64,000 nucleotides of DNA, from positions 5,952,001-6,016,000 of the forward strand of contig NZ_JAFQ01000004.1 of NCBI RefSeq assembly GCF_000526215.1. Direction: 5' to 3'. Position numbers and translations under genes: made by a program. Shown here piece by piece: positions 7,394 to 16,647 of the stretch. The notes under the pieces were generated by a model. That model saw nothing but the letters and a program-made list of their open reading frames with translations, made no database searches and was not told where the DNA came from. Numbering within the stretch: the first letter of the stretch is position 1; every line of letters starts with the position of its first letter. Origin of the DNA: Nocardia sp. BMG51109. Its GTDB lineage: Bacteria > Actinomycetota > Actinomycetes > Mycobacteriales > Mycobacteriaceae.

Positions 7394-9517
7394 ATGGAGC
7401 AGTTCCTAGCGTTCGGGATCGTCGGCCTCAGCACGGCGGCGATCTACGCCATCATCGGCAGCGGCCTGGTGCTCACCTACACCACCACGGGCGTGTTCAA
7501 CTTCGCGCACGGCGCCGCCGGCATGATCTCGGCATTCGTGTACTGGCAGTTGACGATCGGCTGGGACTGGCCGGTGCCGATGGCGATCGTCGCGGTGCTG
7601 CTGGTCTTCGCGCCCCTGTTCGGCCTGGCGTTCGGTAAGGCGCTGGCGCCGACGCAGGGGCTCGGGGACGCCGAGAAGCTGGTGATGACCATCGCGCTGC
7701 TGAGCGGTCTGATCGTGCTGGCGCGGTGGGTCTGGAATCCGAACGAATCGCGGTCGCTGCCACGGTTCTTCGCCGACCGGTCCTCGATCGACCTCGGCCC
7801 GGTCACCCTCACCTGGCATCAGGCGCTCACCATGGCGGTCGCCGTGGCGGTCGCGGTCGTGCTCCGAATCCTGTTGTTCCGCACCAGAACCGGCGCGGAG
7901 ATGCGGGCGACCGTGGACGACCGGGCGCTGGTGGGACTGACCGGCGCCGATCCACGCCGGGCCAACCGGATCGCCTGGATTCTGGGCATCGAACTGGCCG
8001 CGATCGGCGGCATCCTGATCGCGCCGACGGTGACGCTGGATGCCCAGCAACTGTCGCTGCTGATCGTGAGCGCCTACAGCGCGGCCATTTTCGGCCGCCT
8101 GCGCAACCTGCCGATGACGTTCCTGGGCGCCGTGGTGATCGGGCTGATGGAGAGCTATCTCACCGGATATCTCCCGAGCAACGCCTATCTGCCCGGGTTG
8201 CGGCTGGCGGCGCCCGCGCTGCTGCTGTTCGTGGCGCTGCTGGCGTTCCCGCACGGGCGGCTGCGCGGGCGCGACCGCAAGCTGAAATCCGTTCCGCTGC
8301 CGACGATCAACGGGTCGGCGGCGTTCGCCGCGGCGATCGTGGTGTTCGGCCTGATGCTGGCGACCATGCTCAGCGAGGCCGATCTGATCACCTACGGCGC
8401 CATGTTCGCGTGGGGCGTGATCGCGCTGTCCTACGTGCCGCTGCTGGGGTTCGCCGGGCAGATCTCGCTGTGCCAGCTGAGCCTGGCCGGCGTGGGTGCG
8501 GTGGCGTACGCGCATCTGGGGCCGGACGGCCAGTGGTGGGCGCTGCTCGCGGCGATGGCCATCGCCGGTGTCGTCGGGGCGGTGGTCGCCGTTCCGGCGC
8601 TGCGACTTTCGGGCGTGTACCTGGCGCTGGCGACGGCCGCGTTCGCGGTCGTGCTGGACCGGTGGATCTTCACGCTGCCCTCGTTCGAGATTCTCGGCGT
8701 GCGGATCTCGCTGTTCGATCAGGGCTCGGTCTCGCTGGTCGGGCCCGACCTGTTCGGCCTGGAACTGGACTCCACCGCGGAGATCACGGTATTCGCCTCG
8801 GTATGCCTGGCGGTCGCGGGCGTGGGGGTTGCGCTGTTGCGGCGCAGCCGGTTCGGGCGGCGGCTGATCGCGCTGCGCGACAGCGAGGCGGCCTACGCCA
8901 CCCTCGGCGGCAGCCTGCTGGTGGCCCGGGTGCTGGTGTTCGCCCTCTCGGCCGCCATCGCCGGGCTGGGCGGTGCGCTGTACGGCATGCAGCTGCGGGC
9001 GGTGGGGCCGGACCAGTTCAACTTCGTCGCCGGGTTGCCGATCTTCCTGATCGTGACCATCGCCGGGCTGGGCGCGGTCGGCGCGGGCATGTTCACGGGC
9101 ATGGTCTTCGCCGGGCCGCTGAACGTCATCCCGGTGCTGTGGCCCGGCCTGCAGAATCTCGCGCAGGTGCTGCCCTCGCTCGGTGGAATCGCGTTCGGCG
9201 GCGGCGTTCTCCGGGAGGGCGCGATCGGGCCGCTGCGCAAGGACTGGTTCCCGATGCTGCGCGACCGGATCGTCGCCCCGGCGCTGGGACTGGTGGTTCT
9301 CGGACTGTGGGGACTGCGGCTGATCGACGCGATCAACGGCTGGATGTTCACCCTCGGGGTCGTGGTGGCCGCGGTGGCCGCACGCATCTGGCACGCGTCG
9401 CGGACCCGGCCGGAGCCCGGGCCGGTCGACGTGCCGGTCGAATGGTGGGGCCTCCAGCGCCCCTGGGACGCTCGGGACAGGGAGGTGCTCGACCGTGCCG
9501 TCGCTACTGGAAGTTGA
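7394..9517 (+). CDS. Fused LivH-LivM ABC permease
   Basis: This 707-residue polytopic membrane protein joins two permease domains in one chain. The LivH-like part (about 1-290) includes GLVLTYTTTGVFNFAHGAAG, and the LivM-like part (about 310-640) includes LSYVPLLGFAGQISLCQLS and LYGMQLRAVGPDQFNF. Most bacteria encode these as separate proteins. It forms the membrane channel of the importer fed by the upstream lipoprotein. The last 23 bases overlap livG, implying translational coupling. A soluble tail of about 40 residues follows the last membrane segment. Confidence 0.9.
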   Translation: MEQFLAFGIVGLSTAAIYAIIGSGLVLTYTTTGVFNFAHGAAGMISAFVYWQLTIGWDWPVPMAIVAVLLVFAPLFGLAFGKALAPTQGLGDAEKLVMTIALLSGLIVLARWVWNPNESRSLPRFFADRSSIDLGPVTLTWHQALTMAVAVAVAVVLRILLFRTRTGAEMRATVDDRALVGLTGADPRRANRIAWILGIELAAIGGILIAPTVTLDAQQLSLLIVSAYSAAIFGRLRNLPMTFLGAVVIGLMESYLTGYLPSNAYLPGLRLAAPALLLFVALLAFPHGRLRGRDRKLKSVPLPTINGSAAFAAAIVVFGLMLATMLSEADLITYGAMFAWGVIALSYVPLLGFAGQISLCQLSLAGVGAVAYAHLGPDGQWWALLAAMAIAGVVGAVVAVPALRLSGVYLALATAAFAVVLDRWIFTLPSFEILGVRISLFDQGSVSLVGPDLFGLELDSTAEITVFASVCLAVAGVGVALLRRSRFGRRLIALRDSEAAYATLGGSLLVARVLVFALSAAIAGLGGALYGMQLRAVGPDQFNFVAGLPIFLIVTIAGLGAVGAGMFTGMVFAGPLNVIPVLWPGLQNLAQVLPSLGGIAFGGGVLREGAIGPLRKDWFPMLRDRIVAPALGLVVLGLWGLRLIDAINGWMFTLGVVVAAVAARIWHASRTRPEPGPVDVPVEWWGLQRPWDARDREVLDRAVATGS

Positions 9518-10208
9518 CGATGTCACCGTCGTGTTCGGCGGCAACCGGGCGCTGGACGGCGCCGGGTTGCGCGCCGAGCGCGGCGCGGTGACCGGGTTGA
9601 TCGGCCCCAACGGGGCCGGCAAGAGCACGCTGTTCGACGTGATCTGCGGGCTGCGCAAGCCGACCAGCGGGCGGGTGGCGATCGGCGGCGCCGACGTCAC
9701 CCGGCTCGGGCCCTCGCGCCGCGCCCGGCACGGCCTGGCCCGGACGTTCCAGCGGCTGGAGTTGTTCGGCCGCTTGACCGTTCGCGACAATCTGCTGGTG
9801 GCCGCCGAACTCGGCCCGCATCGCCGGCAGGCGCACCGGACCGTCGCCGAGATCATCGATCGGCTCGGCCTGCACGAGGTCGCCGACACCTCCGCCGACG
9901 ACCTGCCGACGGGCACCGCCCGCCTGGTGGAGGTGGGCCGGGCCGTTGCGGCGCGTCCCGGGCTGATCCTGCTCGACGAGCCGGCCGCGGGCCAGGACCA
10001 CACCGAGACCGAGCGTTTCGGCGATCTGCTGCGCTCGCTGGCCGACGACGGCACCGCGGTACTGCTCGTCGAGCACGATATGGGCCTGGTGATGAACGTG
10101 TGCGACGAGGTGTTCGTGCTGGACCTCGGCAAGGTCATCGCCTCCGGCCCGCCCGCGGCCATCCGCTCCGACCAGGCCGTGCTGGCGGCCTACCTGGGGG
10201 ACGTATGA
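9495..10208 (+). CDS. ABC transporter ATPase, LivG type
   Basis: This 237-residue ATPase has Walker A GPNGAGKST (37-45) and Walker B LILLDEP (157-163), with the switch His in VEHDMGLV. The signature loop is unusual: residues 137-141 read LPTGT where ABC ATPases normally have LSGGQ or LSYGQ. This could be a subfamily trait or lowered activity. The GTG start at 9495 lies inside the permease gene, and the stop overlaps the LivF start (ATGA). It powers the Liv-type importer together with LivF. Confidence 0.88.
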   Translation: MPSLLEVDDVTVVFGGNRALDGAGLRAERGAVTGLIGPNGAGKSTLFDVICGLRKPTSGRVAIGGADVTRLGPSRRARHGLARTFQRLELFGRLTVRDNLLVAAELGPHRRQAHRTVAEIIDRLGLHEVADTSADDLPTGTARLVEVGRAVAARPGLILLDEPAAGQDHTETERFGDLLRSLADDGTAVLLVEHDMGLVMNVCDEVFVLDLGKVIASGPPAAIRSDQAVLAAYLGDV

Positions 10209-10969
10209 GCGTTCGAAGCGTGACCGAGAAGGGCACGGAGACAACGAGTTCCGAGGTTCCCGATGGCCCCGCACTGCTGGGGCTGCGGGCGGTGCGGGCC
10301 GCCTACGATGCCGTCACGGTGCTGCACGGGGTGGATCTGGACGTCGCGGCCGGGCAGGTGGTGGCGCTGCTGGGTCCCAACGGGGCGGGCAAGACCACGA
10401 CCCTGAAGGCGATCGCGGGCGTGCACCCGATCGCGTCCGGGCGGCTGCTGCTCGGCGGGCGCGACGCGACCGGCGCGCAGCCGCGCGACCTGGCCCGGGC
10501 GGGTGTCTGCCTGATCCCGGAGGGCCGGGGCGTATTCCCGAACCTCACCGTGCGCGACAACCTGCTGATGATGACGTTCACCGGCCGCTCGCGCGCGGAG
10601 ATCGAACAGACCGCGTTCGACCGGTTCCCCGTGCTCGGCAAGCGCGCCGGCCAGATCGCCGGCACCCTGTCCGGCGGCGAACAGCAGATGCTCGCGCTGG
10701 CCCGGGGACTGGCCACCGACCCGGCCGTGCTGTTGCTCGACGAGCTGTCGATGGGCTTGGCGCCCTTGGTCGCCGGGCAGCTCTACGAAGAAGTGGCCGC
10801 GATCGCCCGCCAAGGGGTCGCGGTGCTGGTGGTGGAGCAGTTCGCGGCCGCCGTCCTGGGCATTGCCGACCACGCCGCGGTGCTGGTGCGCGGGCGCGTC
10901 TCCCGGCAGGGGCATCCCGACGAGATTCGCGACGAATTGGCAGCCCTCTATCTAGGAAGTACCCCATGA
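10205..10969 (+). CDS. ABC transporter ATPase, LivF type
   Basis: This 254-residue ATPase has Walker A GPNGAGKTT, an intact signature LSGGEQQM and Walker B VLLLDELSMGL, which is the LivF-typical variant. About 25 N-terminal residues precede the ABC domain. ATG 10205 overlaps the livG stop. An upstream in-frame extension was rejected because it overlaps livG fully. With LivG it forms the ATPase pair of the importer. Confidence 0.9.
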   Translation: MSVRSVTEKGTETTSSEVPDGPALLGLRAVRAAYDAVTVLHGVDLDVAAGQVVALLGPNGAGKTTTLKAIAGVHPIASGRLLLGGRDATGAQPRDLARAGVCLIPEGRGVFPNLTVRDNLLMMTFTGRSRAEIEQTAFDRFPVLGKRAGQIAGTLSGGEQQMLALARGLATDPAVLLLDELSMGLAPLVAGQLYEEVAAIARQGVAVLVVEQFAAAVLGIADHAAVLVRGRVSRQGHPDEIRDELAALYLGSTP

Positions 10970-11337
10970 CTGAAACACGTGCGGACAGATTCGTCCGCGA
11001 ATTGCAGGAGTTGAAGATTCCCGATCCGGCGGCCGGGCGATCGGCGCTGTGGCTGCGCGTCGGCGTCGTGCTGATGGTGGCCGGCCTGGCGGTCGCGGTG
11101 GCGTCCTACTTCCTGTCGCACAGCACGACCGACCCGCTGGTGCAGCGCGATGCCATTACCCTGGCGTTGGGCGGTATCGCCGGGACCGTGGTGGGTTCGG
11201 CGCTGTTTCTTCGCTATTCGCTGACCAACTTCCTGCGGTTCTGGCTGGCGCGGCAGTCGCACGATCTCGACGAGCTCGGGAATCGCGTGGTGGGTAGCGA
11301 GATTCGGCTCGACGGGGTCGGCTCGGCCGCACCGTGA
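10966..11337 (+). CDS. Small two-helix membrane protein of the Liv operon
   Basis: This 123-residue protein has two predicted membrane helices (about 29-50, WLRVGVVLMVAGLAVAVAS, and about 66-84, LALGGIAGTVVGSALFLRY) and hydrophilic ends. Its ATG overlaps the livF stop (ATGA), so it is translated with the transporter. I do not recognise a domain. The position suggests an accessory membrane subunit or assembly factor of this importer. It is the last gene before a strong hairpin. Confidence 0.7.
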   Translation: MTETRADRFVRELQELKIPDPAAGRSALWLRVGVVLMVAGLAVAVASYFLSHSTTDPLVQRDAITLALGGIAGTVVGSALFLRYSLTNFLRFWLARQSHDLDELGNRVVGSEIRLDGVGSAAP

Positions 11338-11354
11338 CCGAACCGCCGAACAGC

Positions 11355-11389
11355 CCGGCCGGGCAACCGTTTTCGCGCTGCCCGGCCGG
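11355..11389 (+). terminator. Hairpin terminator after the transporter operon
   Basis: CCGGCCGGGCA (11355-11365) pairs perfectly with TGCCCGGCCGG (11379-11389) around a 13-base loop. It lies 17 bases after the last transporter gene and about 70 bases before the next acyl-CoA dehydrogenase. No U-run follows, as is usual in actinobacteria. It may end or only attenuate transcription into the beta-oxidation genes. Confidence 0.55.
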
Positions 11390-11461
11390 TGGACGTGCCC
11401 GCCCGGTGCGTGACCCGTCAGTGGTGAGCGCGCCGGGAGACGAGGAGATGGAGGTGTAGCG

Positions 11462-12655
11462 GTGTCCGGTGACACGAATGCCGAAGGCATGAATTTCGAG
11501 CTGTCGGAGGATCAGGAGCTGATCCGCACGTCGGTGGCCGAGCTGTGCCGGAAGTTCGACGACCAGTACTGGATGGAGAAGGACCGCGACCACGAGTTCC
11601 CCACGGAGTTCTACGAGGCCATCGCCGCCGGCGGCTGGCTGGGCCTGGCCATCCCGGAGGAGTACGGCGGCCACGGGCTGGGCATCACCGAGGCGACCAT
11701 CCTGGCCGAGCAGGTCTCCCGGTCCGGGGGCGGCATGAACGCCGCCACCGCCATCCACCTGTCGATCTTCGGCATGCATCCGGTGGTCGTGCACGGCTCC
11801 GAGGAACTCAAGCGGCGCACGCTGCCGCGCGTCGCGACCGGCGATCTGCACGTGTGCTTCGGCGTGACCGAACCCGGTGCGGGACTGGACACTCCGCGCA
11901 TCAAGACCTTCGCCCGCCGCGACGGCGACCACTACGTGGTGAACGGGCGCAAGGTGTGGATCTCCAAGGCGATGGAGTCGGAGAAGATCCTGCTGCTGAC
12001 GCGCACCAGCAGCTACGACGAGGTCACCAAGAAGACCGACGGCATGACGCTGTTTCTCACCGACATCGATCGCGCGCACATCGACGTCCGGCCGATCCCC
12101 AAGATGGGCCGCAATGCCGTGACCTCCAACGAGGTGTTCATCGACGATCTGCGAATCCCGGTGGAGGACAGGGTCGGTGAGGAGGGCAAGGGGTTCCGGT
12201 ACCTGCTCGACGGACTCAATCCGGAGCGCATGCTGATCGCCGCCGAGGCGCTGGGCCTGGGCCGGGTGTCGCTGGACAAGGCGGTGCGTTACGCCAAGGA
12301 GCGCGTGGTGTTCGACCGGCCGATCGGGAAGAACCAGGCCATCCAGTTCCCGCTGGCCGACTCGCTCGCCCACCTGGATGCCGCCGAGCTGATGCTGCGC
12401 AAGGCGACCTGGCTCTACGACCAGGGCAAACCCTGTGGGCGCGAGGCGAATACGGCCAAGTACCTGTGCGCCGAGGCGGGCTTCACCGCCGCCGACCGGG
12501 CGATGCAGACGCACGGCGGGATGGGGTACGCCGAGGAGTATCACGTGGCCCGCTACTTCCGGGAGGCGCGCGTCATGCGCATCGCCCCGGTCAGCCAGGA
12601 AATGATTCTGAACTATCTGGGTTCGCACACCCTGGGAATGCCGAGGAGTTACTGA
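11462..12655 (+). CDS. Acyl-CoA dehydrogenase (FadE-like)
   Basis: This 397-residue full-length acyl-CoA dehydrogenase has the motifs CFGVTEPGAGLDTPRIKT (flavin/substrate segment), GRKVWISKAM, and the C-terminal MQTHGGMGYAEEYHVARYF. GTG 11462 is preferred because GAGG lies 7 bases upstream; ATG 11489 is an alternative start directly before the conserved NFELSEDQEL. It introduces the 2,3 double bond of an acyl-CoA. It is the first of six genes (dehydrogenase, SDR, CoA-transferase, hydratase, thiolase, dehydrogenase) joined by stop/start overlaps or very short gaps. Confidence 0.88.
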   Translation: MSGDTNAEGMNFELSEDQELIRTSVAELCRKFDDQYWMEKDRDHEFPTEFYEAIAAGGWLGLAIPEEYGGHGLGITEATILAEQVSRSGGGMNAATAIHLSIFGMHPVVVHGSEELKRRTLPRVATGDLHVCFGVTEPGAGLDTPRIKTFARRDGDHYVVNGRKVWISKAMESEKILLLTRTSSYDEVTKKTDGMTLFLTDIDRAHIDVRPIPKMGRNAVTSNEVFIDDLRIPVEDRVGEEGKGFRYLLDGLNPERMLIAAEALGLGRVSLDKAVRYAKERVVFDRPIGKNQAIQFPLADSLAHLDAAELMLRKATWLYDQGKPCGREANTAKYLCAEAGFTAADRAMQTHGGMGYAEEYHVARYFREARVMRIAPVSQEMILNYLGSHTLGMPRSY

Positions 12656-13416
12656 TGACACAGGCACTGTTCGACCTCACCGGGCGCTCGGCCCTGGTCA
12701 CCGGCGCGGCCGGCGGGATCGGTTCGGCCGTCGCGCAGGCACTGGCCGGCGCCGGTGCGGCCGTGCTGGTCACCGACCTGAACGGGGACGCGGCCGCCGC
12801 GGTCGCGGAGAAGATCACCGGAAACGGTGGTACGGCGGCGAGTTTCGCGTTCGACGTCACCGATCGGGCCGCGGCCGGCGCCGCCGCCGAGAAAGCCGCC
12901 GGCTTGGCCGACGGCGTACTTCACATCGTCGTGAACAACGCCGGTGTCACCGCTCCCGCGATGTTCGCCAAGACGACCGAGGAATCGGTCAAGCGGCTGT
13001 TCGACATTCACGCGCTCGGCACCATCAACTGCACGCAGGCCGCGCTGGACTACCTGCCCACCGACGGCACCGGGCGGGTCATCAACGTGACCTCCGCCGC
13101 CGGTCTGGTGGGCACCCTCGGGCAGGTGAACTACTCGGCGGCCAAGGCCGCGATCATCGGCATCACCAAGTCGCTGGCGAAAGAGTTCGCGCGCAAGAAC
13201 ATTCTGGTCAACGCCCTCGCTCCGCTGGCCGCGACGCCGATGACCGAGACCATCCGCACGAACGAGAAGTTCTCCGAGCAGATGCTCGACCGGATCCTGT
13301 TGCGCCGCTGGGCCGAACCGGAGGAGGTGGCGGGCGCGTTCGTGTTCCTCGCCTCCGATGCGGCGTCGTTCATCACCGGGCAGGTGCTGCCGGTGGACGG
13401 TGGCACGGTGATCTGA
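12655..13416 (+). CDS. SDR family oxidoreductase (3-hydroxyacyl-CoA dehydrogenase/FabG-like)
   Basis: This 253-residue classical short-chain dehydrogenase has the cofactor motif TGAAGGIG near residue 17, NNAG near 96, catalytic Ser in NVTSAAG, and YSAAK. The end, GQVLPVDGGTVI, is typical of FabG-like enzymes. ATG 12655 overlaps the previous stop (TGATG). In a beta-oxidation operon it most likely oxidises a 3-hydroxyacyl-CoA or a ring alcohol with NAD(P). Cofactor preference cannot be settled by eye. Confidence 0.88.
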   Translation: MTQALFDLTGRSALVTGAAGGIGSAVAQALAGAGAAVLVTDLNGDAAAAVAEKITGNGGTAASFAFDVTDRAAAGAAAEKAAGLADGVLHIVVNNAGVTAPAMFAKTTEESVKRLFDIHALGTINCTQAALDYLPTDGTGRVINVTSAAGLVGTLGQVNYSAAKAAIIGITKSLAKEFARKNILVNALAPLAATPMTETIRTNEKFSEQMLDRILLRRWAEPEEVAGAFVFLASDAASFITGQVLPVDGGTVI

Positions 13417-14660
13417 TGGCGGCGCAGGAGACCGGGGGAGACGCGGACGGTCCGTCGGGACCGTCCGGGGGGCCGCTCGCCGGGATCACGGTCGTCGCGC
13501 TGGAACAGGCGGTGTCGGCGCCGATGTGCACCCGCACGCTGGCCGATTTCGGCGCCCGGGTGATCAAGGTGGAGAATCCGGCGGGCGGCGACTTCGCCCG
13601 CTACTACGACGATGTCGTGCACGGCCAGGCCGCCCACTTCGTGTGGGTCAACCGCGGCAAGGAATCGGTGGTCCTGGACCTGAAATCCGACGCGGGCGTG
13701 GGTCTTCTGCACCGCTTGCTGGCCCACGCCGACGTGCTGGTGTCGAATCTCGCGCCCGGCGCCACCGGGCGCCTCGGCTTGGCGCCCGCGGATCTCGCCG
13801 CGCGGTATCCCGACCTGATCGCGGTGGAGATCGACGGATTCGGCTCGGGCGGGCCGCTGTCGCACAAGCGCGCCTACGACCTGCTCGCGCAGGCGGAGTC
13901 GGGCGTGTGCTCGGTGACCGGGACCGCGGACGCCCCCGCGAAACCGGGCCCGCCCGTCGCCGACGTCACCACCGGACTCTATGCGGCACTGTCGATTCTG
14001 GCCGCGCTGCACGGCAGGACGCGCGGCACCCGCCAGGGCAGCACCCTCTCGCTGAGCCTGTTCGACACCATGGCCGAGATGATGGGCTACCACCTCACCT
14101 ATACCCGGCACTCGGGGATCGACCAGCAGCCGATCGGCATGAGTTCCCCGGCCGTGTCGCCCTACGGCTCCTATCCCACCGCCGACGGCCGCACCGTGGT
14201 GCTCGGCACCACCAACGACCGCGAGTGGCAGCGGCTGGCCACCGACATCCTCGGCCGCCCGGATCTCGCCGCGGACGAACGGTTCCGGACCAATCCGGGC
14301 CGCGTGCGGCATCGCGCGGAGCTGGACGAGGCGATCGGGGAGTGGTGCGCCCGGCACAACCTGGCGGAGATCCAGAAGACCGCCGACGACGCCGGAATCG
14401 GCAACGCCTGCTTCAACCGCCCCAGCGAGGTGCTCGAGCACCCGCAACTGGTGGAGCGAGATCGCTGGCGCACCATCGACACTCCGGGCGGGCCGATCCC
14501 GTCACTCCTGCCCCCCGCCCTGCTGGACGGCTACGAGCCGCCGATGGGCGCAGTCCCGGCCCTCGACGAGCACACCGACGGGGTTCTCGCCGAACTCGGC
14601 TGCACGGCAGCGGAACTGGCCGACCTGCGCGAGCGCGGTGCGATCGGGGAGCGGTCGTGA
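13416..14660 (+). CDS. CaiB/BaiF family type III CoA-transferase
   Basis: This 414-residue protein is a family III CoA-transferase: the N-terminal LAGITVVALEQAVSAP, DFGARVIKVENPAGGD and a central SLSLFDTMAEMMGYH with the expected active-site Asp. It moves CoA between an acyl-CoA and a free acid, or racemises an alpha-methylacyl-CoA in some relatives. No acyl-CoA ligase is in the operon, so this enzyme may be how the imported acid is activated. ATG 13416 overlaps the SDR stop (TGATG), and the stop overlaps the next GTG. Confidence 0.88.
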   Translation: MAAQETGGDADGPSGPSGGPLAGITVVALEQAVSAPMCTRTLADFGARVIKVENPAGGDFARYYDDVVHGQAAHFVWVNRGKESVVLDLKSDAGVGLLHRLLAHADVLVSNLAPGATGRLGLAPADLAARYPDLIAVEIDGFGSGGPLSHKRAYDLLAQAESGVCSVTGTADAPAKPGPPVADVTTGLYAALSILAALHGRTRGTRQGSTLSLSLFDTMAEMMGYHLTYTRHSGIDQQPIGMSSPAVSPYGSYPTADGRTVVLGTTNDREWQRLATDILGRPDLAADERFRTNPGRVRHRAELDEAIGEWCARHNLAEIQKTADDAGIGNACFNRPSEVLEHPQLVERDRWRTIDTPGGPIPSLLPPALLDGYEPPMGAVPALDEHTDGVLAELGCTAAELADLRERGAIGERS

Positions 14661-15484
14661 CGCACGAGCCGGTTCTGCTGTGTGAGGACCGTGATGGTGT
14701 GCGCACTCTCACGCTCAATCGCCCGCAGCGTAAGAATGCCATCGATGCCGAGTTGTGGGCCGCGCTGGCGGATGCGTTGCGCGACACGGCGTCCGATCGT
14801 TCCGTGCGCGCGCTGGTGATCACGGGGGCGGGTGGTGCGTTCTGTTCGGGTGCCGATATCTCGGTGCCGGACAACAGTCATCCGATCTATCGGATGCGTG
14901 CCCTCACCGATGTCGCGATACTGCTGCACGAGATTCCGCAGCCGGCCGTGGCGAAGGTTACGGGTGTCGCGGTGGGGGCGGGCTGGAATCTGGCGCTGGG
15001 GTGCGATCTTGTCGTCGCCACGCCGGAATCGACCTTCGCGCAGATCTTCACCAAGCGGGGGCTGTCGATGGATCTCGGCGGCTCGTGGCTGCTGCCCCGG
15101 CTGGTCGGGTTGCAGCAGGCCAAGCGGCTCACGCTGCTGGCCGAGACGATCGACGCCGAGGAGGCCTGGGACCTGGGCCTGGTGACGTGGGTGGTGGCGG
15201 CCGACGACATCGACGAATTCACCACGGATCTGGGTGCGCGCCTGGCCGCCGGACCGCCGGTGGCGCTCGCTCAGACCAAGGCGCTACTGGACGACGGCGC
15301 CGACGCCACACTGCGCGAGGCATTGGCCGCGGAGGCCCGGGCGCAGGGGCTGAACTTCGCGACGGCCGACGCGCCGGAGGCGTTCGCGGCGTTCGCCGAG
15401 CGGCGCGAGCCCCGGTTCACCGGTCGCTGGACGGTCCGGCGGCCGCCGATCGGCACGGGCCACGAATCCGAGAACGGAAGGTAA
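14657..15484 (+). CDS. Enoyl-CoA hydratase/isomerase
   Basis: This 275-residue crotonase-fold protein has TLNRPQRKNAID, the oxyanion-hole segment GAFCSGADIS, a second oxyanion segment around VGAGWNLALGCDLVVA, and LSMDLGGSWLLPRL. The Asp in that last motif, in place of the second catalytic Glu of hydratases, points to an isomerase or another crotonase activity. GTG 14657 overlaps the CoA-transferase stop (GTGA). It acts on the product of the operon's dehydrogenases. Confidence 0.87.
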   Translation: MTHEPVLLCEDRDGVRTLTLNRPQRKNAIDAELWAALADALRDTASDRSVRALVITGAGGAFCSGADISVPDNSHPIYRMRALTDVAILLHEIPQPAVAKVTGVAVGAGWNLALGCDLVVATPESTFAQIFTKRGLSMDLGGSWLLPRLVGLQQAKRLTLLAETIDAEEAWDLGLVTWVVAADDIDEFTTDLGARLAAGPPVALAQTKALLDDGADATLREALAAEARAQGLNFATADAPEAFAAFAERREPRFTGRWTVRRPPIGTGHESENGR

Positions 15485-15488
15485 CAAG

Positions 15489-16634
15489 ATGCGTGAGGTG
15501 GTCATTGCCGGGGCGGTCCGCACCGCCGTCGGTAAACGCAACGGTGCGCTGTCGGGCGTGCATCCGGCCGATCTGTCGGCGGTGGTGCTCACCGCGCTGG
15601 CCGATCGGACCGGCCTCGATCCGGCCGTGGTCGAGGACGTGGTCTGGGGCTGTGTCTCGCAGGTCGGCGACCAGTCGAGCAATATCGGCCGTTATTCCGT
15701 CCTGGCGGCGGGCTGGCCGGAGAGCATTCCGGGCACCACGATCAACCGCGCCTGCGGATCCAGCCAGCAGGCATTGGATTTCGCGGCGCAGGCGGTGCTG
15801 TCGGGACAGCAGGACGTCGTGGTCGCCGGTGGTGTGGAGGCGATGAGCCGGGTGCCGCTGGGCGCGGCCCGGGCCTCCGGCATGCCGTACGGGCCGAAGG
15901 TGCTCGCACGCTACGACGACTTCTCCTTCAACCAGGGGATCTCGGCCGAATTGATCGCGCGCAAATGGGGATTCGACCGGACCCGGCTCGACGAGTACTC
16001 CGCCGCCTCGCACGAGCGGGCGGCCGCGGCCCAGGACGCGGGCGCCTTCACCGACCAGATCGTCGGTGTCCCTACGGAATCCGGTGTGGTGACCGCCGAC
16101 GAGGGTATCCGGCGCGGCACCACCGCGGAGAAGCTGGCCGGGCTGAAACCGGCGTTCCAGGACGACGGCGTGATCCACGCCGGCAACTCCTCGCAGATCT
16201 CCGACGGCGCGGCGGCCCTGCTGCTGACCACGCCGGACAAGGCCCGTGAACTCGGCCTGACCCCCTTGGCGCGCTACCGGGCGGGTACGGTGGCGGGCTC
16301 CGATCCGGTGCTGATGCTCACCGGCCCCATCCCGGCCACCGACAAGGCCCTGGGCAAGGCGGGTGTGGCGCTCTCCGAAATCGGCGTGTTCGAGGTGAAC
16401 GAGGCGTTCGCGCCGATACCGCTGGCCTGGCTGGCCGAGACCGGCGCGGATCCGGAGCTGATGAACCCGCTGGGCGGCGCCATCGCGCTCGGCCATCCGC
16501 TCGGCGGTTCCGGCGCCGTGCTGATGACCCGGATGATTCATCACATGCGCGACAACGGAATTCGCTACGGACTGCAGACCATGTGCGAGGGCGGCGGCAC
16601 CGCGAATGCCACCGTCGTCGAGCTGATCGCCTGA
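15489..16634 (+). CDS. Thiolase (acetyl-CoA acyltransferase, FadA-like)
   Basis: This 381-residue thiolase has the nucleophile in TTINRACGSSQQALDF (Cys 89), the GHPLGGSGA His motif and the second Cys in MCEGGGTANAT. It cleaves a 3-ketoacyl-CoA to acetyl- or propionyl-CoA and a shortened acyl-CoA. It starts 4 bases after the hydratase stop. With the SDR and hydratase it completes a beta-oxidation round. Confidence 0.92.
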   Translation: MREVVIAGAVRTAVGKRNGALSGVHPADLSAVVLTALADRTGLDPAVVEDVVWGCVSQVGDQSSNIGRYSVLAAGWPESIPGTTINRACGSSQQALDFAAQAVLSGQQDVVVAGGVEAMSRVPLGAARASGMPYGPKVLARYDDFSFNQGISAELIARKWGFDRTRLDEYSAASHERAAAAQDAGAFTDQIVGVPTESGVVTADEGIRRGTTAEKLAGLKPAFQDDGVIHAGNSSQISDGAAALLLTTPDKARELGLTPLARYRAGTVAGSDPVLMLTGPIPATDKALGKAGVALSEIGVFEVNEAFAPIPLAWLAETGADPELMNPLGGAIALGHPLGGSGAVLMTRMIHHMRDNGIRYGLQTMCEGGGTANATVVELIA

Positions 16635-16647
16635 ACGGAGCCACGGC

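Noticed and set aside
7406..10162. 918-codon minus-strand frame across the permease and ATPase genes
   Set aside because: Mirror-frame artefact of GC-rich coding DNA; the composition (Arg, Gln, His rich) is not protein-like and the plus strand has clear ABC motifs.
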